From the NCBI GenBank assembly GCA_951813515.1, contig OX638346.1, positions 1,915,617-1,979,616 on the forward strand: a DNA stretch of 64,000 nucleotides, given 5' to 3'. Under the pieces are notes generated by a model. The model did no database searches. It had not been told where the DNA came from and worked only from the letters and a program-made list of their open reading frames with translations. Below are positions 26,570 through 35,541 of this stretch, piece by piece. Each line of letters opens with the position of its first letter. The first letter of the stretch is position 1. The stretch comes from an uncultured Pseudomonadales bacterium (lineage in GTDB: Bacteria > Pseudomonadota > Gammaproteobacteria > Pseudomonadales > Azotimanducaceae). A program made the position numbers and the translations under genes.

Positions 26570-26595
26570 CACATGTAGTTACATAACTACATGTG
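26570..26595. promoter_or_regulatory. Perfect palindromic operator before the FitA/VapB-like gene
   Basis: Arms CACATGTAGTTA (26570-26581) and TAACTACATGTG (26584-26595) are exact reverse complements around a 2-bp centre. The site ends 14 bp before the antitoxin ATG. Antitoxins of this class repress their own operon by binding such repeats, so this is very likely the autoregulatory site. Confidence 0.8.
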
Positions 26596-26609
26596 CTGAG
26601 GGTGCTGCC

Positions 26610-26864
26610 ATGACCATTACGACCGTAACGAGCCGCGAACTCAATCAAGACATCGGCCGCGCAAAGAAGGCTGCGAAGTCGGGACCCGTGTTCATTACGG
26701 ACCGGGGAAAACCTGCGCATGTGCTGCTCAGCATCGAGGACTACCGGCGACTGGCCAGGCAGCATCGGAGTCTGGCGGAGGCGTTGTCCATGCCCGGTTT
26801 GGCCGATATCGACTTCGAACCGCCGCGCGCTGGCATCGAATCCGCGAAGGTCGATCTCTCCTGA
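26610..26864 (+). CDS. Phd/YefM-type antitoxin
   Basis: An 84-residue antitoxin: ITTVTSRELNQDIGRAKKAAKSGPVFITDRGKPAHVLLSIEDYRRL is the classic prevent-host-death DNA-binding module, followed by a variable toxin-binding tail. The ATG at 26610 is used because the frame upstream runs through the operator palindrome. Its last base overlaps the toxin start codon by one base, so the pair is translationally coupled. Confidence 0.92.
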   Translation: MTITTVTSRELNQDIGRAKKAAKSGPVFITDRGKPAHVLLSIEDYRRLARQHRSLAEALSMPGLADIDFEPPRAGIESAKVDLS

Positions 26865-27286
26865 TGTTCCTGCTCGACACGAACGTGATTTCCGAGTTGC
26901 GCAAGGTCGGCGACGGCCGGGCCGATGCGCGCGTCACTGAGTGGGTCTCCTGCAGGGATGCATCCAGCTTCTACACATCCGCGCTGACCCTCATGGAACT
27001 TGAAATCGGTATCCTGCGCATCGAACGGCGCGACGCCGTACAGGGTGAGCGACTGCGGACCTGGATGGACCGCTACGTGCTGCCCGAATTCTTGGAGCGC
27101 ACGCTGCCGGTCGATACCGCTGTCGCCCTGAGATGCGCGCGACTGCATGTGCCGGACCCCCGGGCCGAACGCGATGCGCTAATCGCAGCAACAGCCATCG
27201 CGCACGGGATGGCTGTCGTCACGGGAAACGTGGTTGACTTCGAGACAACGGGTGCGGAGGTCATTGATCCATGGGCCGGGGAATGA
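26864..27286 (+). CDS. PIN-domain toxin (FitB/VapC-like)
   Basis: A 140-residue PIN-domain ribonuclease. The acidic metal ligands are all present: Asp5 in FLLDTNVISELR, Glu45 in LTLMELEIGI, Asp104 in AERDALIAATAIAHG and Asp125 in TGNVVDFETTG. Expected activity is cleavage of tRNA or other RNA when the antitoxin is degraded. Unlike the locus at 11.1-11.7 kb, this toxin frame is intact. Confidence 0.94.
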   Translation: MFLLDTNVISELRKVGDGRADARVTEWVSCRDASSFYTSALTLMELEIGILRIERRDAVQGERLRTWMDRYVLPEFLERTLPVDTAVALRCARLHVPDPRAERDALIAATAIAHGMAVVTGNVVDFETTGAEVIDPWAGE

Positions 27287-27594
27287 GCCGCCGCCTTAGT
27301 TCAGTGTTGCCAGACGACCTTCCGTTGTTCGTTGGCGAGGTTGGTCAGTAGCGGAGTGACCAAGTTGCCCGTTGGATCGCCCAGGTTGGTCACTGGCGGA
27401 GTGACCAAGCTGCTCGGTATCGGGGCCATCCGTGCGGAGATGCGCTGCCAGTTCGTATCTGAGTGCGCCTTCCAGGGACCGCAGGAGTCGGTGCCTTCGG
27501 CTTCGCCTGTGGCTCGGTCCCGCCCGAGAAACGTCGACGCTCAGCATGCAGGCGCGGTGGTAACATTGCCGCCTTTCGCGATTGAGGCAGGGTC
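27287..27594. other. Intergenic gap with palindromic repeats
   Basis: About 310 bp between the toxin and the ClpP-like gene. Open frames on both strands are repeat-driven and not credible. Its one clear structure is the pair of hairpin repeats at 27341-27408. Confidence 0.5.
27341..27408. repeat. Two tandem REP-like hairpin units
   Basis: Two units 45 bp apart each form a hairpin. The first has TTGGTCA and TGACCAA arms (27341-27347, 27357-27363). The second has perfect 9-bp arms TTGGTCACT and AGTGACCAA (27386-27394, 27400-27408) around GGCGG. The flanking bases are also shared (GTGACCAAGTTGCCCG versus GTGACCAAGCTGCTCG). This resembles small repetitive extragenic palindromes. Confidence 0.7.
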
Positions 27595-28191
27595 ATGTCC
27601 CGACTGTACGGCGCAGAGGAAACTGCGGAGGCGGCGAAGCAGTTCGCGCTTCTTGAGAACACGCTCCTTGAGCATCGCACCCTGACGATCTTCGGCGAGA
27701 TCGACAAGGACTGCGCGCAACGCAGTACGGAACGCCTCCTCGCCATGGCGTTCAAGAGCGATGATCCGATCACCCTGTTCATCGGCTCTCCGGGCGGCCA
27801 TGTCGAGTCCGGCGACACCATCTTCGACATGATTCGCTACATCAAACCCGTGGTAAGGACGGTCGGCACGGGCTGGGTCGGCAGCATCGCCACCCATATC
27901 TACCTGGCGGCGGAAAAGAAGCACCGCTATGCGCTGCCCAATACAAGGTTCCTGATCCACCAGCCGGCCGGCGGTTTCGGCGGGGACGCCTCGGACATCG
28001 AGATTCACGCGCGTGAACTGGTGAAAACCCGGGAACGCATCAACCGGATCATTGCAGAACAAACAGGACAGCCCATTGATCGCGTGGAAAAGGACACGGA
28101 CCGCGACTACTGGATGAGCGCCGAAGAATCCCTGGAGTACGGTCTTGTCGGCAGCATCATCGAGTCCGCGGGCGACCTGCCGACACCCTGA
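27595..28191 (+). CDS. ClpP-like serine peptidase, stand-alone paralogue
   Basis: A 198-residue ClpP-fold protein. The catalytic triad can be placed at Ser97 (TGWVGSIATH), His122 (FLIHQPAGG) and Asp171 (DTDRDYWMSAEE). The strand FIGSPGGHVESGDTIFDMI is also typical. The nucleophile elbow is unusual: ordinary ClpP reads GQAASMGA, here it is GWVGSIAT. No clpX or clpA gene lies near, so it may use the ATPase partners of the housekeeping ClpP, form mixed rings, or act without an unfoldase. Confidence 0.88.
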   Translation: MSRLYGAEETAEAAKQFALLENTLLEHRTLTIFGEIDKDCAQRSTERLLAMAFKSDDPITLFIGSPGGHVESGDTIFDMIRYIKPVVRTVGTGWVGSIATHIYLAAEKKHRYALPNTRFLIHQPAGGFGGDASDIEIHARELVKTRERINRIIAEQTGQPIDRVEKDTDRDYWMSAEESLEYGLVGSIIESAGDLPTP

Positions 28192-28194
28192 AAC

Positions 28195-28860
28195 GTGGTC
28201 TCGTGTCACCAGTGTCGTGTCGCTGGTCCGACGGGGGAGGTGACCGGGCTATTCACCGCGGCGGCCGACCCCATCGCGACCCTGGTCTTCGGGCACGGCG
28301 CAGGCGCGGACATGCGGCATGCGACGATGCAGTCTATTGCGGAAGCGTTCGCGGCTGCGGGCATCTCGTCGCTCCGGTTCAACTTTCCTTTCAAGGAGGC
28401 GGGAAAGTCCCGGGTGGATTCGAAGGACGTGTCTACCGGGACGATCAAGGCGGCGTTTGATTTCGCGACGGAACACTACGAGGGACCCTATTGCCTCGGC
28501 GGGCACAGTTTCGGCGGTCGCATGGCGAGTCACGCCGTGCTCGAACATCGGCTCGACGCGGCGGCGCTCATTTTCTGCGCGTTCCCGCTGCATCCGGCGG
28601 GGAAGCCGTCAATTGAACGGGCGGGTCATATGGACGCGATCCAAACTCCCATGCTGTTCCTGTCGGGTACCCGGGACAAACTCGCTGAACCCGGACTCTT
28701 GACTCAGGTGACGGCCCGCCTCGGTGCCACTCTCGAATGGCTCGACACGGGGGATCACGGCTACAGGACTCTGAAACGCTCCCGAGTTCGGGAGGACGAT
28801 ATCTTCACGGAAATGGCAGGCCATGCGCGGCAGTTTGTGCTGGCGAATGCATGTTCCTGA
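28195..28860 (+). CDS. Alpha/beta hydrolase (KANL3/Tex30-like family)
   Basis: A 221-residue hydrolase with LVFGHGAGADMRHATMQSIAEAFAAAGISSLRFNFPF, the nucleophile elbow LGGHSFGGRMAS, a putative acid in FLSGTRDKLAEP and the histidine in DTGDHGYRTL. This matches the small family related to dienelactone hydrolase and eukaryotic TEX30. The start is a GTG 3 bp after the ClpP-like stop, with no clear ribosome site, so it probably depends on translation of the preceding gene. The substrate is unknown. Confidence 0.82.
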   Translation: MVSCHQCRVAGPTGEVTGLFTAAADPIATLVFGHGAGADMRHATMQSIAEAFAAAGISSLRFNFPFKEAGKSRVDSKDVSTGTIKAAFDFATEHYEGPYCLGGHSFGGRMASHAVLEHRLDAAALIFCAFPLHPAGKPSIERAGHMDAIQTPMLFLSGTRDKLAEPGLLTQVTARLGATLEWLDTGDHGYRTLKRSRVREDDIFTEMAGHARQFVLANACS

Positions 28861-28891
28861 CGGGCGCGCGGCGCTTTGACAAGGAGGAAAG

Positions 28892-29767
28892 ATGAAACTG
28901 GCGACATTCACGGACGGCGACGGTGCCCGCATCGGCATCGTGGTTGGCGAACTCGTAATCGATCTCAGCGCCGCGGCGCCGGATTTGCCCACCGACATGA
29001 CCGCGTTTCTCGCCGCGGGCGATGCGGCGATGGCGCGCGCGCGGGAAGTGCAGGACGACGCCGATCATGCCTTGCCTGTCGACAACGTCGAGTTCCTTGC
29101 CCCGGTGACCCGCCCCGGCAAGATACTGGCTATCGGACTCAACTACGCCGACCACATTGCGGAGACGGGTTCGCAGACGCCGACGACGCAGATCTGGTTC
29201 AACAAGCAGACCACGGCGACCAACGCACCCTACGCCGGTATCGTGAAACCCTCGGTATCCGACCACGTCGACTACGAAGGCGAACTCGTCTTCGTCGTCG
29301 GCAAACGCGCGAAACATGTGCCGGCCGAGCGCGCGAGCGAGGTGATTGCGGGATTCTGTTGCGGCAACGATGTCAGCGTGCGCGACTGGCAGGCGGCGTC
29401 GAGGACGATGCAGATGGGCAAATCGTTCGATACCCACGCGCCCTTCGGTCCCTGGATCGTAACGCCCGACGACGTGGGAGACCCGCACACGCTCGGCTTG
29501 CGCACTTTCGTCAACGGCGAGAAACGCCAGGATTCGAACACGCGCCACCTGGTCTTCAACTGCTTCGAACAGATCGCGCACCTGACCCAGGCGTTCACGC
29601 TGGAACCCGGCGACGTCATCTTCACGGGCACGTCGGCCGGGGTCGCCGCCGCCATGGATCCGTCCCCGTGGCTCAAGGTGGGCGACATCGTGCGGATCGA
29701 AATTGACCGCGTTGGCTACATCGAGAACACCGTTGTCGAGGAGAAAGCGAACACCGTTATCGGCTAA
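28892..29767 (+). CDS. Fumarylacetoacetate-hydrolase family protein
   Basis: A 291-residue FAH-fold enzyme. Metal ligands Glu129 and Glu131 (VDYEGELVFVVGK) and Asp160 (CGNDVSVRDWQ) are present, as are LAIGLNYADHIAETG and the C-terminal VIFTGTSAGV. Such enzymes hydrolyse or decarboxylate acylpyruvates and related diketo acids. A near-perfect ribosome site (AGGAGGAAAG) precedes the ATG. It is on the same strand as the alpha/beta hydrolase but 31 bp away. Confidence 0.93.
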   Translation: MKLATFTDGDGARIGIVVGELVIDLSAAAPDLPTDMTAFLAAGDAAMARAREVQDDADHALPVDNVEFLAPVTRPGKILAIGLNYADHIAETGSQTPTTQIWFNKQTTATNAPYAGIVKPSVSDHVDYEGELVFVVGKRAKHVPAERASEVIAGFCCGNDVSVRDWQAASRTMQMGKSFDTHAPFGPWIVTPDDVGDPHTLGLRTFVNGEKRQDSNTRHLVFNCFEQIAHLTQAFTLEPGDVIFTGTSAGVAAAMDPSPWLKVGDIVRIEIDRVGYIENTVVEEKANTVIG

Positions 29768-29803
29768 CCGATCATAATCAGAGTGAAGATACGAGTGCTC
29801 GAG

Positions 29804-30127
29804 CTATTCTGCGGCGGGCACGACGAGGGCCACGTTCGATTCTTCAATCTGCCGTTGGAATGCCGCCGGCAAGCGCGCCCAATCCCTCGCCTCGACGAGA
29901 AACGGAATCGTGGACTCGCGAACCGCCTCCGCGAAGCCGGCCAGTTGCTCGGCCGAGATCTTCTCCAGCCCCCGCCCACGCATTACGAGGTCCAGATCGC
30001 TCCCGCCGTGGCATCGGCCGTTGACCCGGCTACCGTAGGCCCATACCTCGACATCGGGCAGGTGCTCGTGCAGAAGGGCTTCGAGAGTGCGTCGATGCCT
30101 TGACCGCAGTTCGAGCCGATCAGCCAT
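29804..30127 (-). CDS. mntA: MntA-type nucleotidyltransferase antitoxin
   Basis: A 107-residue minimal nucleotidyltransferase. The diagnostic motif is intact: Gly32-Ser33 followed by exactly ten residues and then Asp44-Leu-Asp46 (GSRVNGRCHGGSDLDLV). In characterised HepT-MntA pairs this protein silences the HEPN toxin by adding AMP units to a tyrosine next to its active site. The ATG at 30127 overlaps the HepT stop by 8 bp. The longer frame from 30166 is not needed. Confidence 0.92.
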   Translation of the reverse strand: MADRLELRSRHRRTLEALLHEHLPDVEVWAYGSRVNGRCHGGSDLDLVMRGRGLEKISAEQLAGFAEAVRESTIPFLVEARDWARLPAAFQRQIEESNVALVVPAAE

Positions 30128-30545
30128 CGTTGGCCTGCTCGATGACGTCGGCGAGTGCCCGCGCATCCGTGACGAAGGCGGGCAATAGCTTCAGGGTCGT
30201 TTCCGCGAAGTCCTCGCCGTAGTCGTGGGCCGTGTCGTTGCGGTTGTCGCGGTAGCGCAGCCACCTCTCGACGGCGTCGGTGTCGATCAGGTCGTGGCGG
30301 GCGGCGTGCCGGAAGAGGTTCTTGAAGTTGAGGCGGTCGGCTTGGCGGTCGTTGGCGAAGTAGGCGGCAAGCCGCTTGCGGAGCAGCTTGCCGCTCTGTT
30401 CAAGGACCAGTTCGAACTCCTTGACGCATGCTGCCCGGTAGATCTCGTAGAGAACATCTTCACTGTTGTCGAGTCGGCCGATCTCCTGTACCGCCCGTTC
30501 GAGAGTGGCGATGCACCGGCGCAGGAACGTCGTGTCGATGCTCAC
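30120..30545 (-). CDS. hepT: HepT-type HEPN ribonuclease toxin
   Basis: A 141-residue HEPN protein starting at GTG 30545 (SIDTTFLRRCIATLERAVQEI). The helical core leads to the RX4HXY active site at Arg102, His107 and Tyr109 (RNDTAHDY), the motif needed for RNase activity and whose Tyr is the AMPylation target. The NFKNLFRHAARHDLI segment is typical of this family, formerly called nucleotidyltransferase substrate-binding protein. It is the first gene of the toxin-antitoxin pair, with mntA overlapping its end. Confidence 0.92.
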   Translation of the reverse strand: MSIDTTFLRRCIATLERAVQEIGRLDNSEDVLYEIYRAACVKEFELVLEQSGKLLRKRLAAYFANDRQADRLNFKNLFRHAARHDLIDTDAVERWLRYRDNRNDTAHDYGEDFAETTLKLLPAFVTDARALADVIEQANDG

Positions 30546-30761
30546 GGGCGCTCTTGCGCGAAACGATGGCGGAAATCCGAGGGGTGGCTCGCCTGGGTGG
30601 AGCGCTGCGGTTGTCTTGCAGACATGGGGACGGATGTCCGTCTGTGGCGTCGGAAGCGATTCTAGCAACGCGGCGGGCAATCGTTGCGCCGTCACTCAGA
30701 ACAGCACGAGGCCCGATGGGGCGACGGATTTAATGGCACCAGGCTAATGGTGGCCACGCAT

Positions 30762-31544
30762 TCACACGACGGGCGAAGTGCCGCCGTCGACGTTGACCGA
30801 CGCGCCGGTCACGTAGCTCGCGCGCTCGGAGCAGAGAAAGGCGATCACGTCGCCGGCTTCGGACGCCTCGCCCACGCGCCCCATCGGTATGCGGGCACCC
30901 GCATTGCTGTAGTGATCTTCCAGTGTGTAGTCCGGTTTCCGCATGGTCTCCCATCGGCGTTGGTGCTGGCGGCTCTTCAGCGTGCCCACGCATACCGTAT
31001 TGACGCGGACGCCGTCGGCCGCGAACTCCTTGGACCAGGCCTTGGTGAGGGAGATGCCGGCCGCGCGGGACAGGGCGGTGGGCTGGCTGCCGCCACCGGG
31101 CGCCTTGCCGCCGGGTGTCGTCGTGTTGCAGATCGCGCCACCGTTGCGTTTCAGGTAAGGCAATGCGTGGCGGGTGCAATAGATGGCGCCCATGACCTTG
31201 AGCGTGAAGTCCTCCATGACCCGTTCATTGCTCATGTCGGCGAACGGCGCGGCGGACGACGTGCCGGCGTTGTTGACCAGGATGTCGATCCTGCCCCAGC
31301 GTGCGGCGACCGCTTCCACCATGGCACGCACGGACGCCTCGTCGCTCACGTCCGTCGAGATTCCCGCGACCTCCTGCCCCGTGGCGTTGCTGATTTCCGC
31401 TGCGACGCGATCGAGGTCCGATTGCGTGCGTGCCGCGATCGCAACCTTCGCGCCCTCCGCCGAAAGGCGCTCTGCGGCGGCGCGTCCGATGCCGTGAGTG
31501 CCGCCGGTAACTATCGCGACCTTGCCCGCTATTCCGAGGTCCAT
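30762..31544 (-). CDS. SDR-family oxidoreductase with substituted catalytic residues
   Basis: A 260-residue SDR with a classical cofactor site (VAIVTGGTHGIGRAAAERL), ILVNNAGTSS and the C-terminal ASYVTGASVNVDGG. The active-site region is unusual: where YSASK would stand the protein has TALSR (GSQPTALSRAAGISLTKAWSKEF), so both the Tyr and the Lys are replaced. A divergent SDR subgroup with a PTxxSRAAG motif exists, so this is probably a real family feature. I use the ATG at 31544, which has GGAG upstream; the next gene is divergent. Confidence 0.87.
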   Translation of the reverse strand: MDLGIAGKVAIVTGGTHGIGRAAAERLSAEGAKVAIAARTQSDLDRVAAEISNATGQEVAGISTDVSDEASVRAMVEAVAARWGRIDILVNNAGTSSAAPFADMSNERVMEDFTLKVMGAIYCTRHALPYLKRNGGAICNTTTPGGKAPGGGSQPTALSRAAGISLTKAWSKEFAADGVRVNTVCVGTLKSRQHQRRWETMRKPDYTLEDHYSNAGARIPMGRVGEASEAGDVIAFLCSERASYVTGASVNVDGGTSPVV

Positions 31545-31657
31545 TTCCGCTCCATCAGCCAAACTGAGACGCGCCATTGTAAACGGCGCGCACTGGATTC
31601 TTGACAGTGGCAGGCGCAACGGCAACGCTTGCGGCTTACGGCAACGGACGGAGTTGA

Positions 31658-32767
<1,110 letters not shown>

Positions 32768-32771
32768 CACC

Positions 32772-33773
32772 ATGATTCAAGACGAATGGCTGACGCAGGT
32801 GGAGGAAGAGATCCTTGAACCGGATCTGCCGATCTGCGACCCGCACCACCATCTTTGGGACCATCCCGAGAGCCGCTACCTGCTGGACGAACTGCTCGCG
32901 GATGCGGGCAGCGGCCACAACGTCGTGTCGACGGTCTTCATGGAGTGCGGGTCGATGTACCGGGCGAACGGTCCGGAGCCGATGCGGCCGGTGGGCGAGA
33001 CCGAGTTCGTCAACGGCATCGCCGCTATGAGCGCAAGCGGCGGTTACGGAGCGGGGCGGATGTGCGCGTCGATCGTGAGTTTCGCGAACTTGGCGCTTGG
33101 CGCGGCCGTGGGCAAGGTGCTGGACGCCCACATGGCCGCGAGCCCCCGTTTTCGCGGCATCCGGCACGCCTCCGCGTGGGACGCCCACGACTCCATTCGC
33201 AATGCCCATACGAATCCGAAAGGTGGCCTGCTGGGGGATTCGAAGTTTCGCGAGGGATTCGCGGAACTCGGCAAGCGCGGCCTGACGTTCGACGCCTGGC
33301 TCTACCACACGAACATTCCTGAACTCACGGCCCTTGCGAAGGCATTCCCGGAGCAGCCCATCGTGCTCGACCACTTCGGCGGACCCCTGGGCATCGGGCC
33401 GTACGAGGGCAAGCGCGGCGAGATCTACGAGAGCTGGAAGGTCGATGTCGCGGAACTCGCGGCGTGCGCGAACGTCGTCGCCAAGCTCGGCGGCCTGGTG
33501 ATGCCCCTCAACGGGTTCGCCTTCCACAAGCGCGATGTTCCGCCCTCGTCCGATGAAGTCGCATCGGCCACCCGCGACTACTACCTGCACATGATCGACT
33601 GTTTCGGCCCAGCGCGTTGCATGTTCGAGAGCAACTTTCCGGTGGACAAGCAGAGCTGCTCGTACCAGGTGTTGTGGAACGCGTTCAAGAAGATCGCGGA
33701 CGGCTTCTCGCCGGCAGACAAGGTGGCCCTGTTCCACGACACTGCGACCCGCTTCTACCGCGTCCAAACATAG
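32772..33773 (+). CDS. Amidohydrolase-2 family protein
   Basis: A 333-residue TIM-barrel metal-dependent hydrolase of the amidohydrolase-2 family (relatives include 2-pyrone-4,6-dicarboxylate lactonase). The metal motif PICDPHHHLWD is at residues 20-30; IVLDHFGGP and the late MFESNFPVDK carry the other conserved His and acidic positions. It starts 4 bp after the dehydrogenase stop, so the two are co-transcribed, but a chemical link between them is not obvious. Confidence 0.9.
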   Translation: MIQDEWLTQVEEEILEPDLPICDPHHHLWDHPESRYLLDELLADAGSGHNVVSTVFMECGSMYRANGPEPMRPVGETEFVNGIAAMSASGGYGAGRMCASIVSFANLALGAAVGKVLDAHMAASPRFRGIRHASAWDAHDSIRNAHTNPKGGLLGDSKFREGFAELGKRGLTFDAWLYHTNIPELTALAKAFPEQPIVLDHFGGPLGIGPYEGKRGEIYESWKVDVAELAACANVVAKLGGLVMPLNGFAFHKRDVPPSSDEVASATRDYYLHMIDCFGPARCMFESNFPVDKQSCSYQVLWNAFKKIADGFSPADKVALFHDTATRFYRVQT

Positions 33774-33774
33774 G

Positions 33775-34752
33775 GTGGCCAACAGCCGCCAGGTGAAAGC
33801 GGACTTGGACGAGCATGACATCTGGACGCTGATCGTCCTGCTGTCGCATAAGAGGCATCGAAAGTTCTGGGATACGCGAGTCGACGATGTGAGTCGCAAG
33901 CTCGCGAGCGGTGCGGACCCCGATGCCGGACGATTTCCGCCCCTGACCGCGGCAGCGCAAATAGGTCATCTGCCGATCATCGAGTTGCTGCTCGAATCTG
34001 GCGCCGATGTGCACGGCAAGGCCGACTATCGAACCCCGCTGTTTTTTGCGATGAACGACCCCGAGATCAGGGACCGGCTTCTTGCCCGGGGTGCGAGGGA
34101 AACCTTGTTCACCGCGGTCGCCGAAGGATCCCTGGACAAGGTCCGGACCTATCTTGATCGCGACACATCGTGGGCGAATGTTCGCGACGAAGTGGACATG
34201 ACGCCCCTGTTCTGTGCGTCCGGCCAGCGCGACCTGCCGGTCATGGGGATATTGCTTGAAGCCGGCGCGGATCCGAACGCCGTCGCAGAGAGGAGCTACG
34301 GCGTCTCTCCCATCCACGAAGCCTGCCGCGGCAGCGAGAGAGATTCGGGCACGGCGGTAGCACGCCTGGCGGATTCGGGGGCGAATCTCGATGCCCGCGA
34401 CAAGGGGGGCGTCACCGCGCTGCACATTGCTGCGAGAGACCGCAATGTGGAGGCTGTCCGGGTGCTGCTCGCGCGCGGCGCGGATCCGAACGCCGAAGAT
34501 CGTGGACGCAGGTCCACGCCGTTGCGGCGGGCCGTGGCGAACACCGGTCGCTCCGGCACGGCGGGCAAGTCCAATCAGGCAATTGCCATCACCGAGCTTC
34601 TGCTCGCGCACGGCGCCGATCCGGGACACGTCAACCGCAGCGGCAAGACGCTCCTCGAGTCGACCCGGAACGCGACCATCCAGAACATGTTGCGCTCCGC
34701 CACTCGAGGCAGTAACGCTTCCCGGATGGATGGGTCAGCCGACGCCATATAG
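33775..34752 (+). CDS. Ankyrin-repeat protein
   Basis: A 325-residue protein starting at a GTG 1 bp after the amidohydrolase stop. It has about six ankyrin repeats, seen from phrases such as PPLTAAAQIGHLPIIELLLESGADVHGK, TPLFCASGQRDLPVMGILLEAGADPNA, TALHIAARDRNVEAVRVLLARGADPNAED and AIAITELLLAHGADPGHVN. There is no signal peptide or membrane segment. Likely a protein-binding scaffold; whether it acts inside the cell or as an exported effector cannot be told. Confidence 0.9.
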   Translation: MANSRQVKADLDEHDIWTLIVLLSHKRHRKFWDTRVDDVSRKLASGADPDAGRFPPLTAAAQIGHLPIIELLLESGADVHGKADYRTPLFFAMNDPEIRDRLLARGARETLFTAVAEGSLDKVRTYLDRDTSWANVRDEVDMTPLFCASGQRDLPVMGILLEAGADPNAVAERSYGVSPIHEACRGSERDSGTAVARLADSGANLDARDKGGVTALHIAARDRNVEAVRVLLARGADPNAEDRGRRSTPLRRAVANTGRSGTAGKSNQAIAITELLLAHGADPGHVNRSGKTLLESTRNATIQNMLRSATRGSNASRMDGSADAI

Positions 34753-34779
34753 GATGTGTGAGATTGCGGCTGATATCCC

Positions 34780-35427
34780 ATGACCATGCAGAACAGCGAC
34801 GTGCCAAGCCTGACCGTGAGGGAATTGCAGGGGGCAAACTACATTGCGTCTCAAGTGTTTCACCACGGAACGGGAAAAATCGCGAAACATGATTTGGCTT
34901 CGTACCTGGTGACTGCCCGCGCTGTATTCGAGGCGGCCATGAGCGCGGCGGAGCAGAGCACGGACGCTGAAGACCGCGGGGGCTATTCCAAGGTCGCCTA
35001 CATGACGGCCTACAACATCGCCGCCAATTGCTGGCCTGGCTGGAGTGAGGAAGGCCCTGCCGTCACCAACGAGCAGCGTGAGTTGGGCGCCGGCTTCGCG
35101 AGGGCGCATTTGAACATCGTCTCCGAGCTGGATGTGTCGGCCGAGGCCGGTGCCTACTGGATCAACGCCGTGCACGAACTCGCCGGCGGTGATCACGAAG
35201 CCGCAAAACGCCTGTTTTCCACTTGCGCCGATCGCGCGGCAAGCGAAGGGGCGAAGGATGTCGAGGAGATGGCTGGCGGCTGGATAGCGCTGGTGAAACT
35301 GCTGCAGGGCGTTGAAGGCGCGGAGGATGAACTCGAAGCAAGCAGGAAACGCCTGATTGAAATGGGCGGTGAAGGTCCGTTCTACGCCGAACAGTACGAT
35401 CCGGCCCTCGCCGTTTTCGGATCCTGA
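34780..35427 (+). CDS. Hypothetical helical protein
   Basis: A 215-residue protein that I do not recognise. It is predicted soluble and mostly helical, with TPR-like stretches (ASYLVTARAVFEAAMSAAEQ, YMTAYNIAANCWPGW, AAKRLFSTCADRAASEGA). It follows the ankyrin gene by 27 bp on the same strand and may share its transcript. No motif points to a catalytic role. Confidence 0.75.
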   Translation: MTMQNSDVPSLTVRELQGANYIASQVFHHGTGKIAKHDLASYLVTARAVFEAAMSAAEQSTDAEDRGGYSKVAYMTAYNIAANCWPGWSEEGPAVTNEQRELGAGFARAHLNIVSELDVSAEAGAYWINAVHELAGGDHEAAKRLFSTCADRAASEGAKDVEEMAGGWIALVKLLQGVEGAEDELEASRKRLIEMGGEGPFYAEQYDPALAVFGS

Positions 35428-35541
35428 GCGCGCGCTTCGCGACTTGGGACAAGGTGATGTAGCAGGCCTTTAGTGGGGCTTTCGCCTTCCGGGGATCGAT
35501 CTGATTCAATATGCGCGCGATTGCCTGACACAGGAAGAAAA

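Noticed and set aside
27341..27408. Two-unit palindromic repeat as a CRISPR array
   Set aside because: Only two units, similar intervening sequence and no cas genes.
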